DNA of 64,000 bases, from NCBI GenBank assembly GCA_021044545.1, contig CP087990.1, positions 124,001-188,000 on the forward strand, read 5' to 3'. Position numbers and translations under genes: made by a program. This stretch comes from Comamonadaceae bacterium M7527. Lineage in GTDB: Bacteria > Pseudomonadota > Gammaproteobacteria > Burkholderiales > Burkholderiaceae_C. This document shows, piece after piece, positions 36,079 to 45,350 of the stretch; position 1 is the stretch's first letter, and the number at the start of each line of letters is the position of its first letter. Below the pieces are notes generated by a model that was given only the letters and a program-made list of their open reading frames with translations, was not told the origin of the DNA and did not search any database.

Positions 36079-37582
36079 GCAGCCGCAGCACTGGAGTCCA
36101 CGTCACCCGCTTTGGCAAGACGTGGCGTCGCTGTGCGCGTGCATCAGTCCGGCGGTTTACGTGCAAGGCGACTACTGGGTGATAGACACCCAGTCGGTGC
36201 AGCGCATGCACGGCGGCTACAACGCTGTGGTGCAACAGCTATTGGTTGCAGGCACGCAGTTGGTGCAATGCCCAGCTGGTATAGGCTGCGGGCCTACGGC
36301 TGCACAAGCTATAGCAAGGTTGCAGCTATGGGCGACACAACAGCCTGCAAGGCAAGTTGACCAGGGGCTTGCGCCAGCTGAGTTGCTTGCCGTTGACACA
36401 CCTGAACCCGAGGCCTTGCCCATTGGGTTGCTGCAGCCTTGGCAGGCACACTTGAAAACAGTGCATGCGTTGGGTTGGTACACGTGGGGCGACTTGCGCC
36501 GTGTGCCACCAGCACAGGCCGCTAGACGCTTCGGACAGGCTGCAGTGCACGCGCTGGCGCAAGCGTTTGGTGATGCAGCGCATGGCCTGGCACCGTTGCC
36601 CAATGGCTTGCGATTTGACCAAAAGACAGCGCTAAAAGCGTTGGCCAGTGACGTGGCGCAACTACATGAAGCCGCGCAGCAGTTGCTATGTGATTTGTGC
36701 GCCTACTTGGCACAACACCATATGGCCGCTACGGTGGTGCAGTGGACATGGCACTTTGAGCCCAGTTTGCAAGCCAGCTCAGCCGGCTTAGCCCGTGAGC
36801 AACACATGCGCTTGCAAGCCAGTGAGGCCAGTGCAGACGTACAGGTGTGGCAGCGTTTAACCCATGCGCACTGGGAGCACCAGTGTTTAGACAGACCCGT
36901 TGAGGCCTTGTCACTGATGCTGTTGGCGCATCAAGTGCAGCACTATGCTGAGCCTGATTTGCTGGTGCAGCCATACACCAAAGCCGCCACTTATGCCGGC
37001 AGTAATTGGGCTGTTTGTTTAGATCACATACAGGCCAAGCTGGGCAATGACGCTGTGCGCGTGATGCAGTTGCACAACGAGCTAACGCCAGAGCAGCAAT
37101 GCAGCTGGGTGGCTTATACGCCGCAGCATGGCCTGCAGCTTGCCGCTATGCGTGCAGGTGTCAAGCCTAAGCGCAAGAAAAAATCCAGCCATAAAGCGGG
37201 GTCTGGTACGGGTAGCACCCAGGTGGCTGAGCAGCAACCGGTGCAGTACCAGGACCAGCTGCTACACGCTGCACAAGTGCACAGCTGGCAAGGCTTGCGC
37301 CCCACATGGCTTCTTACGCCGGCATTGCGTTTGGTCGTGAAAAACCACATGCCGCACTACGGCTCAGAGCTGCGCTTGCTCATGGGGCCCGAGCGTTTGG
37401 AGTTGGTAGCGTGGTATTGCTTGGAGCGTGAACAGGCGGTGGTGCGCGACTACTATGTGGCCTGGGGCGAGCAGTGTGGGTTGGTGTGGGTGTTTAAAAC
37501 CAAATCTGTGTTGGCGCAGCCGGCTACTGCGCCTGTAGCCTCGGTTGATTGGGTGTGGTACTTGCACGGTTTTTATGGATAG
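36038..37582 (+). CDS. imuB: Inactive Y-family polymerase homologue ImuB
   Basis: Scaffold of the mutasome that links DnaE2 to the clamp. The 514-residue protein begins with a GTG codon (MLFLAIKPIKWLREQP). It lacks the Y-family catalytic acidic motif (DxDxFF-like) expected near the start, as known for ImuB. The little-finger-like region and a C-terminal tail with a cluster of lysines (KPKRKKKSSHK near 378-388) follow. It overlaps imuA upstream by 41 bases and dnaE2 downstream by eight, a fully coupled operon. The clamp-binding motif was not located with confidence. Confidence 0.88.
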   Translation: MLFLAIKPIKWLREQPQHWSPRHPLWQDVASLCACISPAVYVQGDYWVIDTQSVQRMHGGYNAVVQQLLVAGTQLVQCPAGIGCGPTAAQAIARLQLWATQQPARQVDQGLAPAELLAVDTPEPEALPIGLLQPWQAHLKTVHALGWYTWGDLRRVPPAQAARRFGQAAVHALAQAFGDAAHGLAPLPNGLRFDQKTALKALASDVAQLHEAAQQLLCDLCAYLAQHHMAATVVQWTWHFEPSLQASSAGLAREQHMRLQASEASADVQVWQRLTHAHWEHQCLDRPVEALSLMLLAHQVQHYAEPDLLVQPYTKAATYAGSNWAVCLDHIQAKLGNDAVRVMQLHNELTPEQQCSWVAYTPQHGLQLAAMRAGVKPKRKKKSSHKAGSGTGSTQVAEQQPVQYQDQLLHAAQVHSWQGLRPTWLLTPALRLVVKNHMPHYGSELRLLMGPERLELVAWYCLEREQAVVRDYYVAWGEQCGLVWVFKTKSVLAQPATAPVASVDWVWYLHGFYG

Positions 37583-40500
37583 GCTGCAGCCCTATGCCGA
37601 GCTCATGGCCATGAGCCACTTTAGTTTTCAAATGGCTGCATCGTCACCACAAGACATGGTGCAACGCGCCCACGACTTGGGCTACAGCGCTATTGCGCTT
37701 GCCGATTGGTGTTCGGTAGCGGGCGTGGTACGTGCACATGTGCGCGCCAAAGAGCTGGGCATGGCGTTTATACCAGCCAGCAGTTTTGCCTGGCCAGATG
37801 GCTGGCGCCTGGTGGTTTTGCCACAAGACAAGCGGGGCTGGGGGCAGTTGTGTGAGTTCATTACATTGGCCAGAGGCGGTGGTCATTTCGGTGCGCCGTC
37901 AGAAGGCTTGCCGCGTGTAGACAAGGCCCATGTGCGCATGCCCAGCTGGCAGCATGCGGCTGGCCATTTGCAGCACTGTGTGCATTTGCTCATACCGCCG
38001 CGCCTGGCTTTAGACGAGACGTGTGCAGCAGACTCGCATCATTTGTCACCTGCAATGACGGCTATAGCGCAGCGCATCACGCAGTGGTGCGAGCTTGCAG
38101 GTGCTGCCTGCGTGCGTATTGGCGCAGTGTTACACCAGGCGGTAGACGACGACTGGTGGCAGCACTGCTTGTGGCAGCTTGAGCGTGCCACGCAACAAGC
38201 GGTGGTGTTGGTGGGGGACGCGCGTATACATGTGCGCTCTAGCAAGCCCTTGCTGGATGTGGTCAATGCCATTGGCCTAGGGCGCACCGTGCAGCAGTGT
38301 GGTGATGCTTTGCATGCCAATGCGCAAATGCATTTACGCAGCCGCTTGCATTTGTCGCGCCTGGTGCCAGAGCATTGGCTGGCTAGGTCTGTAGAGGTGG
38401 CGCAGTTGTGCCAGTTTTCGCTAGACCACATACGCTACCAATACCCGCGTGAAGTGGTGCAAGACGCACCCGCACATGAAAACCCAGCCCAAACCTTGAC
38501 GCGCTTAGTGCAAGAGGGCCTGTGCCAGCGTTATGTCCATACGCCAGACAAGGTGCAAGCCCAGGTGAGCCATGAGCTAGCGCTCATTACCGAGCTGGGT
38601 TATGAGATGTATTTTTTAACGGTTTATGACTTGGTTCGATTTGCGCGCAGTCGCGGTATTTTGTGTCAAGGGCGCGGCTCTGCCGCCAATTCTGTGGTTT
38701 GTTATGCGCTGGGTATAACAGAGGTAGACCCAGCGCGCAGCGTGGTGCTGTTTGAGCGCTTCATCAGTCGGGCCCGTAAAGAGCCGCCAGATATTGATGT
38801 GGACTTTGAGCACCAACGCCGTGAAGAGGTGATTCAGTACATGTACAGCAAGTACGGGCGCCACCGCTGTGCCATTGCCGCCACCGTGATGACTTACCGC
38901 CCGCGCAGCGCCTTGCGCGACGTGGGTAAAGCGCTGGGCATAGAGGAGGCGTTGATAGCCGCCATGAGCAAGGCCCATCCCGGCATGTATGCCCGCGCTG
39001 TGCAAGACGAGTGGCTAGACACCGTACTGGCTAAGTTGGGCATGGCACATGCCAGCGCGCAGCAGCGTGCGCACTGGCAGCTGTGGCTTGACTTGTCACG
39101 AAACTTGTTGGGTGCGCCACGCCAACTGGGCCAGCACACAGGTGGCTTTGTACTCACCGATGGGCTGCTGACGCAATTGGTACCCATTGAAAACGCCCGC
39201 ATGCCCAACCGCAGCTTGATTCAGTGGGACAAAGACGACCTTGATGCAGTGGGCTTGCTCAAAGTCGATGTGCTGGCTTTGGGCATGCTCAGTGCCATTA
39301 AGCGGTGTTTGGCGCTGATGTCGCAGCGTCATGGCCGTACGTGGCGCATGCAAGACATACCCAGTGAAGACAAAGCCACCTACGCCATGCTGTCGCGTGC
39401 GCAAAGCATTGGTGTGTTTCAAGTAGAAAGCCGCGCACAAATGAGTATGCTGCCGCGTCTTAAGCCCAAGTGCTTTTACGACCTCGTGGTGCAAGTGGCC
39501 ATAGTGCGGCCAGGCCCCATACAGGGCGGCATGGTGCACCCCTACTTGCAACGCCGCCAAGGCTTGGAGCCGGTGAGTTACCCAAGCGCTGCGCTAAAAG
39601 AAGCACTGGGCCGCACGTTGGGCGTGCCTATTTTTCAAGAGCAGGTCATGCAAATAGCCATGCTGGCGGCCGGCTTTAGCGCTGATGAGGCAGACCAGTT
39701 ACGCCGATCAATGGCGGCCTGGAAGCGCAAGGGCGGTGTGCACAAGTTTTATGAGCGCATCGTCAGCGGTATGGTGGCGCACGGTCACACGGTAGCGTTT
39801 GCTGAGCAAATATTCAAACAAATTGAGGGCTTTGGCGAGTATGGGTTTCCGGAGAGTCATGCTGCCAGTTTTGCATTGCTGGTGTACGTGAGCGCCTGGA
39901 TGAAGTGCCATGAGCCGGCTTGTTTTTTGGCCGCCTTGCTCAACAGTTTGCCTATGGGTTTTTATGGCCCGTCTCAATTGGTGCAAGACGCACAGCGCCA
40001 AGGCGTGGTGGTCTACCCTGTAGACGTCTTACTCAGCGACTGGGGCTGCAGCTTGTGCAACGCACCTGTTGGTGCGCTGCCGGCTGTGCGTTTGGGGTTG
40101 CGCTTGGTCAGTGGTTTGTCGGCAAGTGCAGGCCTGCGTATTGCGCAAGCCAGAGACCAGCGTGCATTTGACAGCATAGAAGACTTGGTTGCGCGTGCGC
40201 AACTTGACGCAGGCGATATCAAAGCCTTGGCCAATGCGGATGCTTTGCAAACGCTGGCGGGCCACAGGCGTATGCAGTTGTGGCAGGCCAGTGTGGCCCA
40301 TCTACACACGCCACTTTTAAATGGCCAAGCCAGTGACGATGATGCCCACGCGCCTTGGCAGGCGCACATTCATATTGCACCGCCGCTGTTGGGGGAGCAA
40401 ATCGCACAAGACTACAACAGTACAGGCCTGAGTTTGAAGGGTCATCCAGTGGCGTTGGTGCGCGCTGAGCTAAGCCGCCTGCGTATTCAAACAGCAGACA

Positions 40501-40844
40501 CACTGCAAAGCTACAGCAGCGGCAAACTCGCCAAAGCCTGCGGTCTTGTGACCGTACGGCAAAAACCCGGTACGGCCAAAGGCGTGTTGTTTATCACCAT
40601 AGAAGACGAGACTGGTGTGGTGAATGTGGTGGTGTGGCAGTCGGTGCAAATGCGCCAGCGTGCAGTGGTGATGCATGCCAAGTTGATGGCTGTATATGGT
40701 GTGTGGCAACGCGACACAGACCCTGCCACAGGTCAGCCCGGACGGGTGTGCCACTTGGTGGCGCAGCATGTTGTAGACATGACGGCGCTGCTACAAACAG
40801 CAACGGCGCAAGATGTGCACCTTGCGCCGCATGAGTTTCATTGA
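37575..40844 (+). CDS. dnaE2: Error-prone DNA polymerase III alpha subunit
   Basis: C-family polymerase for damage-induced mutagenesis. The 1089-residue protein has an N-terminal PHP domain (YAELMAMSHFSFQMAASSPQDMVQRA, then DYS-like GYSAIALADW). The polymerase core includes FLTVYDLVRFARSRGILCQGRGSAANSVVCY and the catalytic PDIDVDFEHQRREEVIQYMY near 410. It ends with an OB-fold region (FITIEDETGVVNVVVW). Length and the cassette distinguish it from the replicative DnaE (about 1150-1180). The ATG at 37575 overlaps the end of imuB, and an earlier in-frame start would lie inside imuB. Confidence 0.95.
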   Translation: MDRLQPYAELMAMSHFSFQMAASSPQDMVQRAHDLGYSAIALADWCSVAGVVRAHVRAKELGMAFIPASSFAWPDGWRLVVLPQDKRGWGQLCEFITLARGGGHFGAPSEGLPRVDKAHVRMPSWQHAAGHLQHCVHLLIPPRLALDETCAADSHHLSPAMTAIAQRITQWCELAGAACVRIGAVLHQAVDDDWWQHCLWQLERATQQAVVLVGDARIHVRSSKPLLDVVNAIGLGRTVQQCGDALHANAQMHLRSRLHLSRLVPEHWLARSVEVAQLCQFSLDHIRYQYPREVVQDAPAHENPAQTLTRLVQEGLCQRYVHTPDKVQAQVSHELALITELGYEMYFLTVYDLVRFARSRGILCQGRGSAANSVVCYALGITEVDPARSVVLFERFISRARKEPPDIDVDFEHQRREEVIQYMYSKYGRHRCAIAATVMTYRPRSALRDVGKALGIEEALIAAMSKAHPGMYARAVQDEWLDTVLAKLGMAHASAQQRAHWQLWLDLSRNLLGAPRQLGQHTGGFVLTDGLLTQLVPIENARMPNRSLIQWDKDDLDAVGLLKVDVLALGMLSAIKRCLALMSQRHGRTWRMQDIPSEDKATYAMLSRAQSIGVFQVESRAQMSMLPRLKPKCFYDLVVQVAIVRPGPIQGGMVHPYLQRRQGLEPVSYPSAALKEALGRTLGVPIFQEQVMQIAMLAAGFSADEADQLRRSMAAWKRKGGVHKFYERIVSGMVAHGHTVAFAEQIFKQIEGFGEYGFPESHAASFALLVYVSAWMKCHEPACFLAALLNSLPMGFYGPSQLVQDAQRQGVVVYPVDVLLSDWGCSLCNAPVGALPAVRLGLRLVSGLSASAGLRIAQARDQRAFDSIEDLVARAQLDAGDIKALANADALQTLAGHRRMQLWQASVAHLHTPLLNGQASDDDAHAPWQAHIHIAPPLLGEQIAQDYNSTGLSLKGHPVALVRAELSRLRIQTADTLQSYSSGKLAKACGLVTVRQKPGTAKGVLFITIEDETGVVNVVVWQSVQMRQRAVVMHAKLMAVYGVWQRDTDPATGQPGRVCHLVAQHVVDMTALLQTATAQDVHLAPHEFH

Positions 40845-40855
40845 ACTAGGTTGAT

Positions 40856-41410
40856 CTATACGCGCTTGCGGTATTCGCCTGTGCGGGTATCAATTTCAAT
40901 GCGGTCACCTTGGTCAACAAACAAAGGTACAGACACTTCAAAACCAGTTGCGATTTTGGCGGGCTTGAGTACTTTGCCAGATGTGTCGCCTTTGACGGCG
41001 GGCTCTGTCCAGGTGATTTCACGCTCAACAGAGGTGGGCACTTCAATAGAAATCGCCTTGCCTTCGTAGAACACCACTTCAGCAGTCAGGCCGTCTTCGA
41101 GGTAGTTCAGGGCGTCGCCCATGTTGTCTGATTCGACTTCGTACTGGTTGTACTCGTCGTCCATGAAGATGTACATGGGGTCAGCAAAGTAGGAGTAGCT
41201 GCACTCTTTTTTGTCCAGTATGACGTTGTCGATTTTGTCGTCGGCTTTGAATACCACTTCAGTGGCCATTTGGCCCAACAGTGACTTGAGCTTCATGCGA
41301 ACGGTTGCAGAGTTGCGTCCGCCACGGCTGTATTCTGTTTTGAGAACGACCATGGGGTCTTTGCCGTGCATGATGACGTTGCCGGCGCGAATTTCTTGAG
41401 CGATTTTCAT
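40856..41410 (-). CDS. efp: Elongation factor P
   Basis: Relieves ribosome stalling at polyproline. The 184-residue protein begins MKIAQEIRAGNVIMHGKDPMVVLK. The KOW-domain tip reads YSRGGRNSATVRMK, and the modified residue is Arg32, as in Pseudomonas EF-P that is rhamnosylated by EarP. The E. coli-type lysine at this site is absent. The earP gene follows upstream on the same strand at 41532, 121 bp away, consistent with this modification. It converges with dnaE2. Confidence 0.97.
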   Translation of the reverse strand: MKIAQEIRAGNVIMHGKDPMVVLKTEYSRGGRNSATVRMKLKSLLGQMATEVVFKADDKIDNVILDKKECSYSYFADPMYIFMDDEYNQYEVESDNMGDALNYLEDGLTAEVVFYEGKAISIEVPTSVEREITWTEPAVKGDTSGKVLKPAKIATGFEVSVPLFVDQGDRIEIDTRTGEYRKRV

Positions 41411-41531
41411 AGAGCTATCAGACTACTGAGTTGGTACGCCTAGCCTAGACGCTGGCGCTGCACAATGCGGCGCTGGGCTAAGTGACGATTTGGAAAACCT
41501 TGGATTTTAACGGCTAAATCCCAAGACCTAT

Positions 41532-42620
41532 TTAGGCCAGCACTTTGTGGGCATGTACCAGCAAGCGGGTAACCAAGTCGTTTTGCTCCAGTAGTTTGTT
41601 ACGCGCCTTGCGCACACACGCCACCCATTCGTGCCAGTGGCCTATGTCTGCGGGAAGCATCAGCGCGTCATCACGCAGTTTTCGCGTGCCGTTCAGGGTT
41701 TTGAAGGCGTGTTGCATGTCTACAGGTGCCTCAAGCCAATCCAAAAACGCATTGAGCTTGATGCGGTGTGCGCCGTCTTCTTGTGGGTAGATGTGCCACA
41801 AAAAAGGCTTGCCAGACAAAATGGCGCGCGTTAGCGAGTCTTCGCCGCGCACTACCAAGAAGTCTTGGTTGTTGAGCCAAGCGTCAAATTGCTGCTGCGT
41901 ACAGTGCGGCACCTGCTCTATGTTGCCCACGTCTATGACGCCTTGGTCGGCCAATTGCTGCACGTGCGCAGTGGTACGCCCAGCGGCCACTTGAATGGTC
42001 ATACCCATTTGGGTGGCTTGGTGGATCAACAAGTCCAGGGTGGGCGAGTCGTAGGAGAACAAGGCCATACGCTTGGGTGGCCAAGCCAAATCTGGCGCTT
42101 CAGTGGCCATTGCGGTGGCTGCCTTGTCGCGCAGTATGCCGCCGGTGCCGCGCACAAACCCAGGGTAGAAAAATTGTTTGGACATACCCGCCGCTGGTCC
42201 TTCGGCCACAGGCGAATCCAGTCCATGATTGGCTTTTGACGAAGCTTCTGCGCTCAAGTACTCTAAGTTGAGCCAGCACACCTTGCGCTGCGTGTCCTTG
42301 GCGCCGCCCAGGGCTTTTAGTGCTTGCTCGGGCAATTGGGCGCCAAACGCTTCAATCACCACGTCGCCACACTGGTCGACTTGCTGGTCCCAGGTTTTGA
42401 TGTGCAGCTTGTCATTGCGTTTGTCGGCGCTAGACGCCATCCAAGCCAGCGCAGACGCATCATCCATGAACAAGCGCACGGTTTGGCCGCGCTCAACCAG
42501 GTTGCGGGCCAAGCGCCAGCAAACGCCAACGTCGCCATAGTTGTCTACAACGTGGCAGTAAATGTCCCACGTTAAAGCGGTTTCAGCATTGTTGGGGGTG
42601 TCTAAGCTGTGGGTTGTCAT
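41532..42620 (-). CDS. earP: EF-P arginine rhamnosyltransferase
   Basis: Transfers rhamnose from dTDP-L-rhamnose to Arg32 of EF-P. The 362-residue protein begins with the Rossmann-like WDIYCHVVDNYGDVGVCWRLARNL, the family signature. The middle holds MALFSYDSPTLDLLIHQ and the C-terminal half has the ligand loop FLVVRGEDSLTRAILSGKPFLWHIYPQEDGAH, followed by KLNAFLDWLEAP. Its place just upstream of efp on the same strand is the classical arrangement. dTDP-rhamnose synthesis genes are not in the window. Confidence 0.96.
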   Translation of the reverse strand: MTTHSLDTPNNAETALTWDIYCHVVDNYGDVGVCWRLARNLVERGQTVRLFMDDASALAWMASSADKRNDKLHIKTWDQQVDQCGDVVIEAFGAQLPEQALKALGGAKDTQRKVCWLNLEYLSAEASSKANHGLDSPVAEGPAAGMSKQFFYPGFVRGTGGILRDKAATAMATEAPDLAWPPKRMALFSYDSPTLDLLIHQATQMGMTIQVAAGRTTAHVQQLADQGVIDVGNIEQVPHCTQQQFDAWLNNQDFLVVRGEDSLTRAILSGKPFLWHIYPQEDGAHRIKLNAFLDWLEAPVDMQHAFKTLNGTRKLRDDALMLPADIGHWHEWVACVRKARNKLLEQNDLVTRLLVHAHKVLA

Positions 42621-42669
42621 AAGGCCATATTGTCATCATTTTTAAGGCCTGCGCGCATGTCGCATCAGC

Positions 42670-44709
42670 GTGAATAATACAAGCGTGAAAAAGACACCTA
42701 CCACCAACACACCAGCTGAGCCGCTTGATGCTGCGCAGGCATCTCCACAAGCCTCTTCGCAAGACGCAGTCGCGCTCAGCGCGCACAGCCCTGAGTTGCT
42801 GGCGCAAGTGGCGGCCTTGCCAGCTTTGCCTGGTGTGTACCGCTACTTTGATGTCAACGACCAGTTGCTCTATGTGGGTAAGGCCAAAAACCTCAAAAAG
42901 CGGGTGAGCAACTACTTTCAAAAGCAGCACGGCGGCACCCGCATTGGCCATATGGTGGGGCGCATTGTGCGTTTGCAAACCACAGTGGTGCGCTCAGAGG
43001 CTGAGGCCTTATTGCTAGAGAACAATCTCATCAAAACGCAGCACCCCAAGTACAACATCTTATTCAGAGACGATAAGAGTTACCCGTACTTGAAGTTCTC
43101 CAAGCAGCCATTTGCGCGCATGGCTTATTACAGGGGGGCGGTAGACAAGCGCCATGAGTACTTTGGCCCTTATCCCAGCGCCTGGGCTGTGAAAGAGACG
43201 ATTCAGCTGATGCAAAAGGTGTTTCGCCTGCGTACTTGCGAAGACACGGTGTTTAACAACCGATCACGCCCGTGCTTGTTGTACCAAATCAAGCGTTGCA
43301 CGGCGCCTTGTGTGGGGCACATTTCAAAAGAAGCTTATGACAACGATGTGGCGCAGGCCGCGTCGTTTTTGCGTGGAGAGACGCAAACGCTGCTAAAGAC
43401 CATGGAAGCGCGCATGCTGGCGCATTCGCACGCATTGGCTTTTGAGCAGGCCGCCGAAGTGCGCAACCAGATGACGGCGTTGTCGCGTGTGCTGCACCAG
43501 CAGTCGGTTGAGTCCAGCGACGAGACCGATGTCGACGTGTTGGCGGTCAAGGTGCAAGGCGGCAGGGCTTGCGTGAATTTGGCCATGATCCGCGGCGGAC
43601 GGCACTTGGGCGACAGGGCTTATTTCCCTGCGCATGTTGAAGACGCGGTGAGCTGGGAGCAAGCCCAACAAGACGACGCAGAGGGCAGCAGCACCACTGG
43701 CGTTGAGTTGTCCGTAGAAGACCGTGCCGAGCAAGTGGGTGAGCGTGTGTTGGCGGCGTTTGTGGCACAGCACTACATTGACGTGGCTTTGCCCGCCGTG
43801 GTGGTGACCAGCCACGCCTTGGCACCAGAGTTGACCAAGGTCGTGGCTGAGCAGTCAAGTGCGCGTGTGCACTGGGTCAGCCAGCCGCGCGCGCAGCGCA
43901 AGGTGTGGCTGGACATGGCGCAACGCAACGCCGACATCGCGTTGGCCAGGTTGTTGGCCGAAGAGGGTTCGCAGCAAGCACGTACGCGCGCCTTGGTTGA
44001 GGCCTTGGACTTAACGCCAGATGACTTGTCGACGTTTCGCATGGAGTGTTTTGATATTTCGCATACTGCAGGCGAGGCTACGCAGGCGTCTTGCGTGGTG
44101 TTTCAGCAGCACAAAATGCAAAGCAGCGAATACCGGCGCTACAACATTGAAGGCATTGTGGGTGGTGACGACTACGCCGCTATGCGCCAAGTGCTGACCC
44201 GGCGCTACGGCAAGTTGGCCCAAGCCTCTGACGAGTCCGGAGCCAGTAGCAAAAACAACGGACTGCCAGACGTGGTGCTGATTGACGGTGGCAAAGGCCA
44301 GATATCAACTGCCAAAGCTGTGTTTGAGTCCCTGGGCTTGGACATTAGCCGCCTGGTAGGTGTTGAAAAAGGCGAGGGTCGCAAGGTTGGCCTGGAAGAG
44401 CTGGTGTTTGCAGATGGGCGACCCAAGGCCTCGCTAGGCCACGACTCGGCCGCCCTGATGTTGGTGGCGCAAGTGCGCGACGAGGCTCACCGCTTTGCCA
44501 TTACGGGTATGCGTGCGGCGCGCGCCAAAGTGCGCACTGGCGGCAGTAAGCTTGAGGACATTGCGGGCATTGGCGCCAAAAGGCGTGCGGCCTTGTTACA
44601 GCGTTTTGGCGGCGTGCGCGGCGTAGCTGCGGCCAGTATTGAAGACTTGGCCAGCGTGGACGGTGTGTCTAAAGCGCTGGCCACCACCATTTACAACGCT
44701 TTGCGTTGA
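42670..44709 (+). CDS. uvrC: Excinuclease ABC subunit C
   Basis: Makes both incisions in nucleotide excision repair. It starts at a GTG (42670) and has 679 residues, somewhat longer than usual through its Thr/Pro/Ser-rich first 40 residues. The GIY-YIG nuclease begins ALPGVYRYFDVNDQLLYVGKAKNLKKRVSNYF near 55. A UVR-type helix lies near 250 and the C-terminal RNase H-like nuclease shows ECFDISHTAGEATQAS. Two helix-hairpin-helix motifs (LEDIAGIGAKRRAALLQRFG and DLASVDGVSKALATTIY) end it. The divergent earP starts 50 bp away. pgsA follows after 65 bp. Confidence 0.97.
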   Translation: MNNTSVKKTPTTNTPAEPLDAAQASPQASSQDAVALSAHSPELLAQVAALPALPGVYRYFDVNDQLLYVGKAKNLKKRVSNYFQKQHGGTRIGHMVGRIVRLQTTVVRSEAEALLLENNLIKTQHPKYNILFRDDKSYPYLKFSKQPFARMAYYRGAVDKRHEYFGPYPSAWAVKETIQLMQKVFRLRTCEDTVFNNRSRPCLLYQIKRCTAPCVGHISKEAYDNDVAQAASFLRGETQTLLKTMEARMLAHSHALAFEQAAEVRNQMTALSRVLHQQSVESSDETDVDVLAVKVQGGRACVNLAMIRGGRHLGDRAYFPAHVEDAVSWEQAQQDDAEGSSTTGVELSVEDRAEQVGERVLAAFVAQHYIDVALPAVVVTSHALAPELTKVVAEQSSARVHWVSQPRAQRKVWLDMAQRNADIALARLLAEEGSQQARTRALVEALDLTPDDLSTFRMECFDISHTAGEATQASCVVFQQHKMQSSEYRRYNIEGIVGGDDYAAMRQVLTRRYGKLAQASDESGASSKNNGLPDVVLIDGGKGQISTAKAVFESLGLDISRLVGVEKGEGRKVGLEELVFADGRPKASLGHDSAALMLVAQVRDEAHRFAITGMRAARAKVRTGGSKLEDIAGIGAKRRAALLQRFGGVRGVAAASIEDLASVDGVSKALATTIYNALR

Positions 44710-44774
44710 CTGACTGCTGGCGTGCAGACATATGTGCGTCATAAGCTGGCTTGCGCCTAGGTAATAATCAGGCC

Positions 44775-45343
44775 ATGTACACCACCACACCAATGCTGAT
44801 GACCTGGGCCCGTATTGTGGCCATTCCTTTGTTGGTGGGCATATTTTTTGTGCCTGGCATGTCGCTGGAGCTACAAAACACGGTGGCCACCGTGATGTTT
44901 GTGGTGTTTGCGCTGACGGACTGGGCCGATGGCTATCTGGCTCGCAAGCTCAACCAAACCTCGGCATTTGGCGCTTTTTTAGACCCCGTGGCCGATAAAT
45001 TCCTGGTGTGCCCAGCTTGCTGATACTGGTGCACCTGGACCGCGCGCACGTGGTGGTGGCACTCATCATCATTGGACGTGAAATTGCGATCTCGGCGCTG
45101 CGCGAGTGGATGGCCATTATCGGGGCCAACAAAAGCGTCGCTGTGCACCGGCTGGGCAAGCTAAAAACCTCGGTGCAAATGGTCGCCATACCGTTTTTGC
45201 TGTTTAACGACCAACTGTTTGGGCTGATAGACACCCATTTATGGGGGCAGTGGCTGATTTGGATTTCAGCGCTTCTTACTGTCTGGTCCATGGTTTATTA
45301 CCTGCAAAAAGCACTGCCAGCTATTCGCGCGGGCAGCGAGTAA
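44775..45343 (+). CDS. pgsA: CDP-diacylglycerol-glycerol-3-phosphate 3-phosphatidyltransferase, with frameshift near 45009
   Basis: Makes phosphatidylglycerolphosphate for anionic phospholipids, in the inner membrane; normally essential. From ATG 44775 (MYTTTPMLMTWARIVAIPLLVGIFF) the CDP-alcohol phosphotransferase motif D(x)2DG(x)2AR(x)8G(x)3D(x)3D appears as DWADGYLARKLNQTSAFGAFLDPVADK. The frame ends after FLVCPAC. A second frame carries SLLILVHLDRAHVVVALIIIGREIAISALREWMA to the end. The total is 569 bases, one short of a multiple of three, so one missing base near TGTGCCCAGC explains it; repair gives 189 residues, the normal size. Confidence 0.93.
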
Positions 45344-45350
45344 GCGCCAG

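Noticed and set aside
36038..37582. ImuB as an active Y-family polymerase
   Set aside because: The catalytic acidic residues of the family are not present in the N-terminal part, as known for ImuB.
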